From Agathobaculum massiliense (GTDB taxonomy: Bacteria > Bacillota > Clostridia > Oscillospirales > Butyricicoccaceae), in contig NZ_OMPN01000001.1 in assembly GCF_900291975.1 (NCBI RefSeq), positions 372,001-436,000 of the forward strand: DNA of 64,000 bases, written 5' to 3'. Below the pieces are notes generated by a model, which ran no database searches, was not told where the DNA came from, and worked only from the letters and a program-made list of their open reading frames with translations. The translations under genes and the position numbers were made by a program. Shown here piece by piece: positions 54,891 to 63,013 of the stretch; positions within the stretch are counted from its first letter, which is position 1, and each line of letters begins with the position of its first letter.

Positions 54891-55523
54891 ATGAACAACG
54901 CTGCATATAAAAAGCTGGACTACAGCCTTGCGCTGCTGTCCACCGCAGAGGGCGGCAAAAATTTCGGCTGCATCATCAACTCCTTGCACCAGGTCACCTC
55001 GTCCCGTCCTCCCAAATTCACATTTTCTCTGAACAATGATTCCGCGACCTGTGCGGCGCTCAAGAAGAGCGGCGTTGCCGCGGCCACCCTGCTCGCCAAG
55101 CAGGCGGAGGACCGGCTCGTCAACGAGTTCGGCTACAAATCCGGCCGCGCGATCGATAAGTTTGCTTCTTTTGCCGTTCAGACCGACAGCCAAGGCTGCC
55201 CCTATCTGACGGATGGCATGGTGTCCCGCCTGAGCCTGAAAGTAACGGAAACCGTTGCGATCGGCTCCTACACGCTATTTATCTGCGAGCTGCTCGACGC
55301 GGAGGTGCTCGGCGACGGCGATTGCCTGACCGTCAAGGAGTTTGAGAAGCGCGGCGAGGATGTTCCACCCGTTGCGCCGGTCTATCACGAATTATCCGCG
55401 GACGCGGGCTGGAAATGCACGGTATGCGGCTATGTCCGGCTGGCTGAGGACATTCCAGACGATTTCATCTGTCCGATCTGCCGCGCGCCGCGCAGCAAGT
55501 TCGTCAAGCGAAGCGAAGCATAA
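54891..55523 (+). CDS. Flavin reductase-rubredoxin fusion (high-molecular-weight rubredoxin)
   Basis: This 210-residue protein has a flavin reductase domain (about 1-155, AGGKNFGCIINSLHQVT-like region) followed by a rubredoxin domain (about 168-205) with both iron knuckles: WKCTVCGYV and ICPICRAP. Such Hrb proteins pass electrons from NAD(P)H to flavodiiron proteins for oxygen or NO reduction in anaerobes. A Fur-type box upstream supports regulation by iron or oxidative stress. No flavodiiron gene is adjacent. RBS AGAAAGGAACGG. Confidence 0.9.
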   Translation: MNNAAYKKLDYSLALLSTAEGGKNFGCIINSLHQVTSSRPPKFTFSLNNDSATCAALKKSGVAAATLLAKQAEDRLVNEFGYKSGRAIDKFASFAVQTDSQGCPYLTDGMVSRLSLKVTETVAIGSYTLFICELLDAEVLGDGDCLTVKEFEKRGEDVPPVAPVYHELSADAGWKCTVCGYVRLAEDIPDDFICPICRAPRSKFVKRSEA

Positions 55524-55545
55524 CGGCGTTTCCTCTTGCTTTCCG

Positions 55546-55583
55546 GCACATCCCTCTTTGGGCAAAAGGGGGATGTGCTTTTT
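55546..55583 (+). terminator. Terminator after the rubredoxin fusion
   Basis: The stem GCACATCCC / GGGATGTGC is followed by TTTTTCTT on the plus strand. Confidence 0.85.
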
Positions 55584-55716
55584 CTTGCCTTTGCCCTGCC
55601 GCCGTGTTATGATGGGGACGGACCGGCGCGCGGCTTCCCCACCGCTCGCGATCAATGTTTTGCTGCACATTCTTTGCCGCATACGCGGCAGAAAACGAAT
55701 AAAGGAGTAACCGTAT

Positions 55717-56319
55717 ATGATGAAAAACCTGTTGTTTGTCAATGGTTGTATCCGTGGCAGGGATTCGCGCACCCTGCGGCTTGCCCAGCACGTTATCAGC
55801 CGCATTCCGGATGCGGATATCGATGTGCTTCTGCTTCCCGCCCTCCATCTGACGCCCTACGGCGCGGCAGAGATCGCTGAACGGGATGCACTTTCTCGCG
55901 CCGGCGCTTTCGACGCCCCGTTTTTTGCGCTTGCAAACCAGTTCAAAAACGCGGATGCCGTCGTCTTGGCCTGCCCTTTCTGGGACTTGAGCTTTCCCGC
56001 CATGGTGCGCGCCTATCTGGAACGCCTGTGCGTGACCGGCCTGACGTTCCACTATAACCAATACGGCCAGCCGGTTGCGGACTGCAGGCCGCGGCGGCTG
56101 CTCTATGTGACAACGCGCGGCGGCATCGTTGATAACAGCGATCCCGCACTCGCCGACCATGGCAGCGCCTATCTGGAATCCATCTGCAAGCTGCTTTGCG
56201 GCGGCCGCTTTGACACCCTCGCGGCGCAAGGGCTGGATATCATCGGAAACGATGTCGAAGCCCTGCTCCAGCAGGCTGAAAAGCAGGCCGACCAGATCGC
56301 CGCGCACTTCTGGGCTTGA
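55717..56319 (+). CDS. NAD(P)H-dependent oxidoreductase, flavodoxin-like fold
   Basis: This 200-residue protein of the AzoR/NQO flavodoxin-2 family starts LLFVNGCIRGRDSRTLRLAQ (FMN phosphate-binding loop) and has ADAVVLACPFWDLSFPAMVR and LLYVTTRGGIVDNSDPA as further FMN contacts. It reduces quinones or azo dyes. The usual start serine loop is G-C-I-R-G, slightly unusual. RBS AAAGGAGTAACC. Confidence 0.85.
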   Translation: MMKNLLFVNGCIRGRDSRTLRLAQHVISRIPDADIDVLLLPALHLTPYGAAEIAERDALSRAGAFDAPFFALANQFKNADAVVLACPFWDLSFPAMVRAYLERLCVTGLTFHYNQYGQPVADCRPRRLLYVTTRGGIVDNSDPALADHGSAYLESICKLLCGGRFDTLAAQGLDIIGNDVEALLQQAEKQADQIAAHFWA

Positions 56320-56340
56320 GCAAGCGCAGCATGGAATAGA

Positions 56341-56373
56341 AAAGAGGCTTTCCTCAGTGGAAGCCTCTTTTTC
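56341..56373. terminator. Bidirectional terminator
   Basis: The stem AAAGAGGCTT-TCC / GGA-AGCCTCTTT, with a one-base bulge and a TCAGT loop, lies between convergent genes with A and T runs. Confidence 0.8.
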
Positions 56374-56379
56374 ATGTTG

Positions 56380-56856
56380 TTACCGCACTTTGCGCGATGC
56401 CTCAAACGAATCCGCGCGCACCCAGAACACCTCGGCCACCGACAGAGCCGCGTCGGTATATGTCCAGCCGCCACGTCCGGTCTGGTGTTGCATGATAATG
56501 TCAAAACCGTGGCGTTTTTCCTCATTATCCTGCGCGAACTGCACGCTGCCGTAGCCCACAATGGACGAAAACGCAAAGCTGTACCGGCACGCCAGATCGC
56601 CCTCTCCGGTCAGCCCATCCTCGGTGTCCAGTTCAAAGCACACGCGCGGGTCTTTGCGCAGCGCGTCGATCTTTTTCCCTTTCAGGCCGCTGTGGAAATA
56701 CAGCGTCAGGCCGCTTTCATCCCAGGTATAGCCGAAATTGAGCGGGATCACATACGGCATCCCTTCCGCGCTCATCGCCACGCGGCAGGTTTTGCAGGCG
56801 CGGAGGATCGGCTCTATATTCTCCCGCCCTGTGATCTCTCTGTCTTTTCTGCGCAT
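56380..56856 (-). CDS. Pyridoxamine 5'-phosphate oxidase family protein (NimA-like)
   Basis: This 158-residue protein has the split-barrel FMN fold: CKTCRVAMSAEGMPYVIPLN, LYFHSGLKGKKIDALRKDPR and SIVGYGSVQFAQDNEEKRHG. It resembles NimA-type nitroimidazole reductases and small PNPOx-like proteins; no drug-resistance claim can be made from sequence alone. Confidence 0.85.
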   Translation of the reverse strand: MRRKDREITGRENIEPILRACKTCRVAMSAEGMPYVIPLNFGYTWDESGLTLYFHSGLKGKKIDALRKDPRVCFELDTEDGLTGEGDLACRYSFAFSSIVGYGSVQFAQDNEEKRHGFDIIMQHQTGRGGWTYTDAALSVAEVFWVRADSFEASRKVR

Positions 56857-56907
56857 TTTTCTTCACCTCTGGACAAGCATACCATGTTTTTCCCTTTTGG
56901 GCAACCC

Positions 56908-57843
56908 CTATCCGGCGGCAGAGCACTCCCAAAGACCGGCGATCTGTCCGGACAGCGTATCATAGGACCATACCTTTCCGCTCCGCTCCACGCTGTTCGG
57001 ATCGCGGACCGTATACCCTCCATCCGCGCGGCCGTACAGCACAATAAAGTGTCCCTCGGTCGTAAAATCTCCCGGCAGCATGGAGCAGATCACCGGATGG
57101 CCCGCGTCCAGCGCAGCGTCGACCTGCGCCTGGTCGAGCGCAAGCTGGCGGCACTGTACGCCCAGCGAGGGCGCGCCCTCGCTCAGCAGCGACCAGCTTG
57201 TCCCCTGCCCCGGCACATAGTATCCCTGTTCCGCGGCGAACTGCGCCACGCGGTAAGGGGTGAGCGTCGGGTCGCCGGTCAGATAGGCCGCTGCCATGGA
57301 AAGGCACGCCGGCGCACAGCCGCTGACCGCAACCGTACTTTCCCCATAGGGCTGGTACCCCCACCGCATATCCCATTGCAGCAGCAGTGGCATGGTGTCC
57401 AGCGGTTCCGTGAGGGACTGCCCCGGCGCGTCCCCATGGTGCGCCGGATATCCCAGCACAAACTCCAGCGTTTCGCTGTTGCGGGCGAGCAGATCGAGGT
57501 ATTCCGGCGGATAAGCCTCCGGCGCGTCCACGATCGCCTGCGCGCGGCTGTCCCTGTGCGCGAGCTGGACGATCGACGCAGCCGTCCCGTCTTTCACGGC
57601 GATGCCGCGCGCGGCCCAGTCGGCCTCCACGCGCAGGCCGTCCAGCAGGCGCAGGCCGCCCCACGCCACCGCGGCCAGCACCGCCAGCAGTAACAGCGCG
57701 CGGAGGGGATGGCGGCGCTTTTTCACCCGCCTGCGCCGGCGCGGGGCTGTCCTGCCAGTGGGCTTGGGCGCGGTCCTGCCCGGCGCGGCCGCGGCCGACC
57801 GGCGTACCGTCTCCCCTGGTATGCTGATGTATCGTGTCGTCAT
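56908..57843 (-). CDS. Membrane-anchored C39-like protein
   Basis: This 311-residue protein has a basic N-terminus (RRRRRVKKRRHP), one membrane helix (about 48-66) and a C-terminal papain-like domain (about 150-310): PLLLQWDMRWGYQPYG, catalytic cysteine in SGCAPACLSMAAAYL, histidine in EGHFIVLYG and Asp/Asn in VRDPNSVERS. The full C-H-D triad seems present, so a secreted cysteine peptidase is plausible, though many in this group bind or process cell-wall peptides. The upstream TTTCTTAAGATT repeats and lack of a -35 suggest activation by a response regulator. RBS AAAGGGAAC. Confidence 0.8.
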   Translation of the reverse strand: MTTRYISIPGETVRRSAAAAPGRTAPKPTGRTAPRRRRRVKKRRHPLRALLLLAVLAAVAWGGLRLLDGLRVEADWAARGIAVKDGTAASIVQLAHRDSRAQAIVDAPEAYPPEYLDLLARNSETLEFVLGYPAHHGDAPGQSLTEPLDTMPLLLQWDMRWGYQPYGESTVAVSGCAPACLSMAAAYLTGDPTLTPYRVAQFAAEQGYYVPGQGTSWSLLSEGAPSLGVQCRQLALDQAQVDAALDAGHPVICSMLPGDFTTEGHFIVLYGRADGGYTVRDPNSVERSGKVWSYDTLSGQIAGLWECSAAG

Positions 57844-57897
57844 ATCCGTTCCCTTTCCCGACGGGCGCTTTGCGCGCGTCCGCCGTACCGTGTTTAC

Positions 57898-57945
57898 AGT
57901 ATAGCGGGCCTTTCTTAAGATTCCGGCAGGGGATTTCTTAAGATT
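57898..57945 (-). promoter_or_regulatory. Tandem regulator repeats and -10 of the C39-like gene
   Basis: TTTCTTAAGATT occurs at 57911-57922 and 57934-57945, 23 bp apart, two helical turns. On the minus strand the nearer copy lies 7 bp upstream of -10 TATACT (57898-57903); no -35 hexamer is recognisable. This is how activator-dependent promoters look. Confidence 0.65.
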
Positions 57946-57974
57946 TTCTGACCCCCTCTATCTATAAGAGTCAG

Positions 57975-58022
57975 AAAGTCCCCGATCCGTTGCAGAATAT
58001 CTGCGGCGAACGGGGGCTTTTT
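57975..58022. terminator. Terminator-like hairpin at the end of the his operon
   Basis: Nested stems AAAGTCCCCG / CGGGGGCTTT, CCGTT / AACGG and GCAGA / TCTGC enclose a small loop. The T-run is better on the plus strand, but it sits 40 bp after hisE and is the likely end of the his transcript. Confidence 0.6.
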
Positions 58023-58062
58023 CCCTCCTGTAAGCAACACGGCACAGGGACGAAGCTTGTTC

Positions 58063-58386
58063 TCAGGTATTATGGTCGGAAACGTGGAACTGCTTTAGGT
58101 TGCCGATCTTCTGTGCGCGGACATCCATTTCCGCGCACACGTCCGCGAGCGTCACGCCGCATTCGTTCATCATCACCATCATGTGATAGAACACGTCGTT
58201 GATCTCGCCCACCAGCTCGGCCTTATCGTCGTTTTTTGCCGCAATAATGGTTTCGGCGCACTCCTCGCCGACCTTTTTCAAAATCTTATCCAGACCCTTT
58301 TCAAACAGGTAGCAGGTATACGAGCCCTCCTGCGGCTCGGCCCTACGCTGTGCGATCACAGCCTCCATTTGCTCAAAGGAATTCAT
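58063..58386 (-). CDS. hisE: Phosphoribosyl-ATP pyrophosphohydrolase
   Basis: This 107-residue enzyme performs step 2 of histidine synthesis. The MazG-like fold has KVGEECAETIIAAKNDDKAE and the metal-binding EINDVFYHMMVMM. Of two nearby ATGs, 58386 is nine bases after AGGAGG, whereas the one at 58395 abuts it. Last gene of the operon, separate from hisI rather than fused. Confidence 0.95.
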   Translation of the reverse strand: MNSFEQMEAVIAQRRAEPQEGSYTCYLFEKGLDKILKKVGEECAETIIAAKNDDKAELVGEINDVFYHMMVMMNECGVTLADVCAEMDVRAQKIGNLKQFHVSDHNT

Positions 58387-58499
58387 GCTATTCATCCTCC
58401 TATCTTTTTTGCCGCTTCCATTCCAGTCAACGGCCACTATGATAGAGCCGCCCATCACCGCGACCGCCGCCTGCTATCAAAAACAATTGGGAAGCCCCG

Positions 58500-58832
58500 C
58501 TACAGGTGCCTTTCTTTCTCCCACAGCGTTGTAAAAAAACAGGTGTGGTTGCCCGTATGACAGACCGGTCCCTTGGGCGTGCCGACATAGATCAGCGTAT
58601 CGTCATCACAGTCGGACAGTATTTTGGACACAAAAATAACGTTGCCCGAGGTTTCGCCCTTGTTCCACAATTTCTGACGCGAGCGCGAAAAAAACCACGC
58701 CGTGCCAGTCTCCATCGTCAGGCGCAGCGCCTCTTCGTCCGCATAGCCGAGCATGAGGACCTCGCCGCTGCGCTCGTCCTGACAGATAACCGGAACCAGC
58801 GGCGCCTTGACAAAAAATTTGTTTAGTTCCAT
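58500..58832 (-). CDS. hisI: Phosphoribosyl-AMP cyclohydrolase
   Basis: This 110-residue zinc and magnesium enzyme performs step 3. Motifs are TAWFFSRSRQKLWNKGETSG, the metal-binding CDDDTLIY and the zinc site VCHTGNHTCFF. It lies 3 bp after hisF. Confidence 0.96.
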   Translation of the reverse strand: MELNKFFVKAPLVPVICQDERSGEVLMLGYADEEALRLTMETGTAWFFSRSRQKLWNKGETSGNVIFVSKILSDCDDDTLIYVGTPKGPVCHTGNHTCFFTTLWEKERHL

Positions 58833-58835
58833 GAT

Positions 58836-59600
58836 TTACAACCTCACCGGAATGTTTTTTTCGCGCAGATGCGCCTTGACCTGCCCCACGGTCAGCTCTC
58901 TGTAATGGAACAGGCTTGCGGCCAGCGCGGCATCGCAGTCCGTCCACTCGAACACCTCGGAAAAATGATCAAGCGCGCCGCAGCCGCCGGACGCGATCAC
59001 CGGAATGCCGGCCGTCTCCACGACCGCCTTTGTCAGATCCAAGTCAAAGCCGGACTTAGTGCCGTCCCGATCCATCGAGGTGAGCAGGATCTCGCCCGCG
59101 CCGCGCGCGGATACCTCGCCCGCCCATGCGACCGCGTCGATGCCGGTCGGCGTGCGCCCTCCCGCAACATATACCTCAAAGCCCGAGGGGGTCTTTCCGG
59201 TCTTCCGCCCGTCGATGGCCACGACAACGCACTGGCTTCCATACTTCTCCGCAGCCGCGTCTATCAGCCCTGGATTTTTGACCGCCGCCGAGTTGACCGA
59301 AACCTTGTCCGCGCCCGCGCGCAGGATCTCGCGAAAATCCTCCACCGTACGGATGCCGCCGCCGACCGTGACCGGCACAAACACCTCGCGGCAGGTGCGG
59401 CGCACCACGTCCGCGATCGTGGCGCGGTCATCGCTCGTCGCGGTGATATCGAGGAACACGATCTCGTCCGCGCCCTCGGCGGAATAGAACTTCGCCAGCT
59501 CGACTGGATCGCCCGCGTCGCGCAGGCCGACAAAGTTCACGCCCTTGACCACCCGCCCGTCCTTGACATCCAGGCAGGGAATGATCCGTTTTGCAAGCAT
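58836..59600 (-). CDS. hisF: Imidazole glycerol phosphate synthase subunit HisF
   Basis: This 254-residue TIM barrel has catalytic aspartates in [18 protein letters not shown] and [11 protein letters not shown], and the phosphate loops [15 protein letters not shown] and [15 protein letters not shown] 59600 follows AGGGAGG; a GTG one codon upstream is less likely. It overlaps the hisA stop. Confidence 0.97.
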   Translation of the reverse strand: MLAKRIIPCLDVKDGRVVKGVNFVGLRDAGDPVELAKFYSAEGADEIVFLDITATSDDRATIADVVRRTCREVFVPVTVGGGIRTVEDFREILRAGADKVSVNSAAVKNPGLIDAAAEKYGSQCVVVAIDGRKTGKTPSGFEVYVAGGRTPTGIDAVAWAGEVSARGAGEILLTSMDRDGTKSGFDLDLTKAVVETAGIPVIASGGCGALDHFSEVFEWTDCDAALAASLFHYRELTVGQVKAHLREKNIPVRL

Positions 59601-60313
59601 CACTTCGCCTCCCTGATCGCCGCAGCCAGGTCAAGCGCGCCGGAATAGACCGCTTTGCCTGCAATCGCCTCATCGATGCCCAGCGTCCTAAGCCGCCGGA
59701 TATCCTCTAACGTGGACACACCGCCCGACGCGACAATACCACACGTTACCGCCTGCCGCAGCGCGGCGAGCTGGTCGAAGTTAGGCCCCTCGAGCATGCC
59801 GTCCTTGTCGATATCCGTGAATATAATGGTTTTCACCCCGTAACCGTCCATCTGTCTGGCAAACGCGATATAATCCGTGCCGCTGTCGACCAGCCAGCCC
59901 TCGGTGCGGACCGTGCCGCCGCGCGCGTCGATGCCGACCGCGATCCGGTCTCCGTACCGCTCCACCGCATCAGCCACGAACTGCGGGCTGCGCACCGCCG
60001 CCGAGCCAATGATCACGCGCGTCACGCCAAGCGCCAGTACCGCTTCCACATCCGACATCGTCCGAATGCCGCCGCCCAGCTCGACCGCCGCGCCCGTCTC
60101 CTCGATCACGCGCTGGACGACGTTGTAATTCGCGTGCGAACCGTCCTTCGCACCGTCCAGGTCAACCATATGAATCAACTCCGCACCTGCGTCAAGGAAA
60201 GCCCGCGCGGTCTGCGCCGCGTCCTCCGCGACCCTGTGCGCGGTGCCGTAATCACCTTTCTGCAGGCGCACACACTGCCCGTCCTTCAGGTCAATGGCAG
60301 GGAGAACCCTCAT
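59600..60313 (-). CDS. hisA: ProFAR isomerase
   Basis: This 237-residue TIM barrel isomerase has [20 protein letters not shown], the phosphate loop [15 protein letters not shown] and the second catalytic aspartate in [12 protein letters not shown]. It overlaps the hisH stop (ATGA). Confidence 0.97.
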   Translation of the reverse strand: MRVLPAIDLKDGQCVRLQKGDYGTAHRVAEDAAQTARAFLDAGAELIHMVDLDGAKDGSHANYNVVQRVIEETGAAVELGGGIRTMSDVEAVLALGVTRVIIGSAAVRSPQFVADAVERYGDRIAVGIDARGGTVRTEGWLVDSGTDYIAFARQMDGYGVKTIIFTDIDKDGMLEGPNFDQLAALRQAVTCGIVASGGVSTLEDIRRLRTLGIDEAIAGKAVYSGALDLAAAIREAK

Positions 60314-60927
60314 TTTCCCACCTCCGTCAATTTTGCAAAGCTCTGCAACATGCGCAGCCCTACTTTTCCGCTTTTTTCCGGATGAAACTGGCAACCGAAC
60401 AGGTTTCCGCGCGCCACCATCGCGGGTACGCGCACACCGTAGTCCGTCACGGCGGCCAAGTCGTCCTCCACCGCCGGCCGCGCCATGAAGCTGTGTACAA
60501 AATACACATACGCGCCGTTTTCCAGCCCCGCGGTCATTGCGTTCGGGCGCAGGATGTCGAGTGCGTTCCAGCCGATTTGCGGCAGCTTGAGCGCGGTTGG
60601 GATGCGCGTGATACGTCCCGGCAGCAGGCCGAGCCCGGCACAGGGGCGTACCTCATCCGAGCCCTCGAACAGCATCTGCATGCCGAGACAGATGCCCAGG
60701 AAGGGCTTTTTCCGCGCCGCTTCCAGCACCGCGCCGGTCAGTCCGGAGGCATACAGCGCGTCCATCGCGTCCGGAAACGCACCCACGCCGGGCAGGATCA
60801 CGCCCGCCGCCCGCTCAAGATCCTCCGCGGTGTCCGCTATTTTATTTTCATAACCCAGGAAATCAAGCGAATTATGTACGCTCATCAGATTTCCCGCGCC
60901 GTAATCTACGATCGCAATATAGCTCAT
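60310..60927 (-). CDS. hisH: Imidazole glycerol phosphate synthase subunit HisH
   Basis: This 205-residue glutaminase partner of HisF has the nucleophile loop FLGICLGMQMLFEGSDEV and the His-Glu pair in CQFHPEKSGKVG. It overlaps the small membrane-protein gene by 4 bp (ATGA). Confidence 0.97.
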   Translation of the reverse strand: MSYIAIVDYGAGNLMSVHNSLDFLGYENKIADTAEDLERAAGVILPGVGAFPDAMDALYASGLTGAVLEAARKKPFLGICLGMQMLFEGSDEVRPCAGLGLLPGRITRIPTALKLPQIGWNALDILRPNAMTAGLENGAYVYFVHSFMARPAVEDDLAAVTDYGVRVPAMVARGNLFGCQFHPEKSGKVGLRMLQSFAKLTEVGK

Positions 60928-61148
60928 TGACCGTCCTCTTTATCCATTAAGGTGTTTTTCAGGGCTTTGACCACATCGAGTATCTTCCAGCCAAAGCCTA
61001 CGACCAGCCCACAGCCAATACAGAGTGCATACATGCAAAAGCGTACGCCCAGATCCACCGATGCGGCAAGTGGCCACATCTCAGCGGCAAACGCTGCAAT
61101 AACAAATACCGCAGCAACCGTTCCCAGCCCCGCGAACACATATTTCAA
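60924..61148 (-). CDS. Small membrane protein inside the his operon
   Basis: This 74-residue protein has two hydrophobic helices (about 5-27 and 33-52) and a charged tail (KALKNTLMDKEDGQ). It resembles small AtpZ/AtpI-like proteins only in topology; I do not recognise it. It starts at TTG one base after the hisB stop, preceded by AAAGGGGTG, and overlaps hisH, so it is translated with the his genes. Function unknown. Confidence 0.65.
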   Translation of the reverse strand: MKYVFAGLGTVAAVFVIAAFAAEMWPLAASVDLGVRFCMYALCIGCGLVVGFGWKILDVVKALKNTLMDKEDGQ

Positions 61149-61724
61149 TCACAGCACCCCTTTCGCGGAAAGCACACCGCCGCCTGTCTGCGCCACCGCC
61201 TGCTTGAGCGCCCGCGCGAGCGCCTTGAACAGCGCCTCGGTGATGTGGTGCGCGTTGTCGCCGTATTCGCATTTGAGATGCAGGGTCAGCCCCGCGTTCA
61301 CGCTGAACGCGCGCATGAATTCGACCGTCAGGCAGGTATCATACCCGCCGCACATGGGCTGGGGCATGGGCGCGTCGTATACCAGATACGGCCGTCCCGA
61401 AATATCCAGCGCGCAGAAACCGAGCGCCTCGTCCATGGGTACGAACGCCTGGCCGAACCGCGCGATGCCCGCCTTGTCGCCCAAGCATTGGCGGAGCGCC
61501 TGTCCGAGCGCGATACCGCAGTCCTCCACCGTGTGGTGTCCGTCCACCGCAAGGTCTCCCCTGCAGGTAAGCGTCAGCCCGAAGCCGCTGTGTACGGCAA
61601 AGCTGTTCAGCATATGGTCGAAAAAGCCGATACCGGTGTCGATTTTCCGTGTGCCGCCCTCCAGGTCGAGGGCGACCGTGATATCGGTCTCTTTGGTTTT
61701 GCGTTTGATTTCAGCATTTCTCAT
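61149..61724 (-). CDS. hisB: Imidazoleglycerol-phosphate dehydratase
   Basis: This 191-residue monofunctional HisB has TGIGFFDHMLNSFAVHSGF, the metal-binding VDGHHTVEDCGIALGQ and DNAHHITEALFKALARAL. ATG 61724 follows GGAGG and overlaps the hisD end by 14 bp. Confidence 0.97.
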   Translation of the reverse strand: MRNAEIKRKTKETDITVALDLEGGTRKIDTGIGFFDHMLNSFAVHSGFGLTLTCRGDLAVDGHHTVEDCGIALGQALRQCLGDKAGIARFGQAFVPMDEALGFCALDISGRPYLVYDAPMPQPMCGGYDTCLTVEFMRAFSVNAGLTLHLKCEYGDNAHHITEALFKALARALKQAVAQTGGGVLSAKGVL

Positions 61725-63012
61725 CTTGTGCTTCCTCCGCAAAGCGCACCGCGACCGAGTTCGCGTGCGCGTCCAGGTGTTCGCTCTGCGCGAGCGCAAT
61801 AATATCCTGCGCGTAGCCCTGCAGCGCGTCGCGCGTGTATTCGATGATGCTGGTTTTCTTCAGGAACGTGTCCGTCGAAAGCGGCGAGAAAAACCGCGCC
61901 GTACCCGAGGTCGGCAGGACGTGGCAGGGTCCTGCCATATAGTCTCCCAGCGGCTCGGGCGCATACCGGCCGAGGAAGATCGCGCCCGCATTATGCAGAT
62001 ATGGCAGCAGCTCGCGCGGCGCGGCGGTCATGACCTCCAAATGCTCGGGCGCGACCATATCCGCCATTTTGCAGGCCTCCTTCAGATCCTCGAACACGAT
62101 CGCGCAGCCGTAACCCGCCACGCTCTCACGGATGATCTCCCAGCGCGGCAGCGCGCGCGCCATACGCTCCATCTCGCATGAAACCGCCTGCGCCTGCGCC
62201 ATTGAATCGGTCAGCAGCACGGCGGAAGCCAACCGATCGTGTTCGGCCTGGCTCAGCAGGTCGGCCGCCACCCAGGTCGGGTTGGCTGTGTGGTCGGCAA
62301 TGACCAGCACCTCGCTCGGCCCCGCGATCATATCGATATCCACCGTGCCGAAAGCCAGCTTTTTCGCCGCCGCGACATAGGCGTTGCCCGGGCCAACGAT
62401 CTTATCCACCTGGGGAATCATGCCCGCGCCATAGGTCAGCGCGGCCACCGCCTGCACGCCGCCCACGGCGATCACCTTGTCCACGCCCACAATCTTCGCT
62501 GCGGCCAGCACCTCGATCGACATGTTTTCGGTCGGCGGGGTAACCATGATAATCTCCCCTACCCCCGCGACCTGAGCCGGTATGGCGTTCATCAATACGC
62601 TGGACGGATACGCCGCCGTGCCGCCCGGCACATAGATGCCCACGCGCGCCAGCCCGCGCACGGTCTGTCCAAGCGTTTCCCCACTGCCGCGTTCCCATTC
62701 CCAAGATTTTATGAGCATCTGCTCATGGTAATCCCGAATATTCGCGGCCGCCTTTTCGAGCGCCGCGGTCAGGCTGGGCGCGCACGCGGCATATGCCGCT
62801 TCCAGCTCGGAGGGCGCGACGATATAGGGCGCCTTACCATCGAACTTCCCCGCATATTCGCACACCGCATCCCAGCCGCGCGCCTGCACGTCGTCCATAA
62901 TCGCGCGCACGGTCTGCTCAATATCCCCGCGCGCGCCGGCGGCGCGGGCTTTCATCTCGCGGATAACAGCCTGCTCGGCCTGCCCGTCCGCAAGAACGGT
63001 CTTCAAAAACAT
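61711..63012 (-). CDS. hisD: Histidinol dehydrogenase
   Basis: This 433-residue zinc enzyme performs the last two oxidations of histidine synthesis. VGIYVPGGTAAYPSSVLMNA, DKIVGPGNAYVAAAKKLAFG and zinc ligands in SQAEHDR and VAPEHLEV are present. ATG 63012 follows GGAGGG, one base after the hisG stop. Confidence 0.97.
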   Translation of the reverse strand: MFLKTVLADGQAEQAVIREMKARAAGARGDIEQTVRAIMDDVQARGWDAVCEYAGKFDGKAPYIVAPSELEAAYAACAPSLTAALEKAAANIRDYHEQMLIKSWEWERGSGETLGQTVRGLARVGIYVPGGTAAYPSSVLMNAIPAQVAGVGEIIMVTPPTENMSIEVLAAAKIVGVDKVIAVGGVQAVAALTYGAGMIPQVDKIVGPGNAYVAAAKKLAFGTVDIDMIAGPSEVLVIADHTANPTWVAADLLSQAEHDRLASAVLLTDSMAQAQAVSCEMERMARALPRWEIIRESVAGYGCAIVFEDLKEACKMADMVAPEHLEVMTAAPRELLPYLHNAGAIFLGRYAPEPLGDYMAGPCHVLPTSGTARFFSPLSTDTFLKKTSIIEYTRDALQGYAQDIIALAQSEHLDAHANSVAVRFAEEAQDEKC

Positions 63013-63013
63013 A

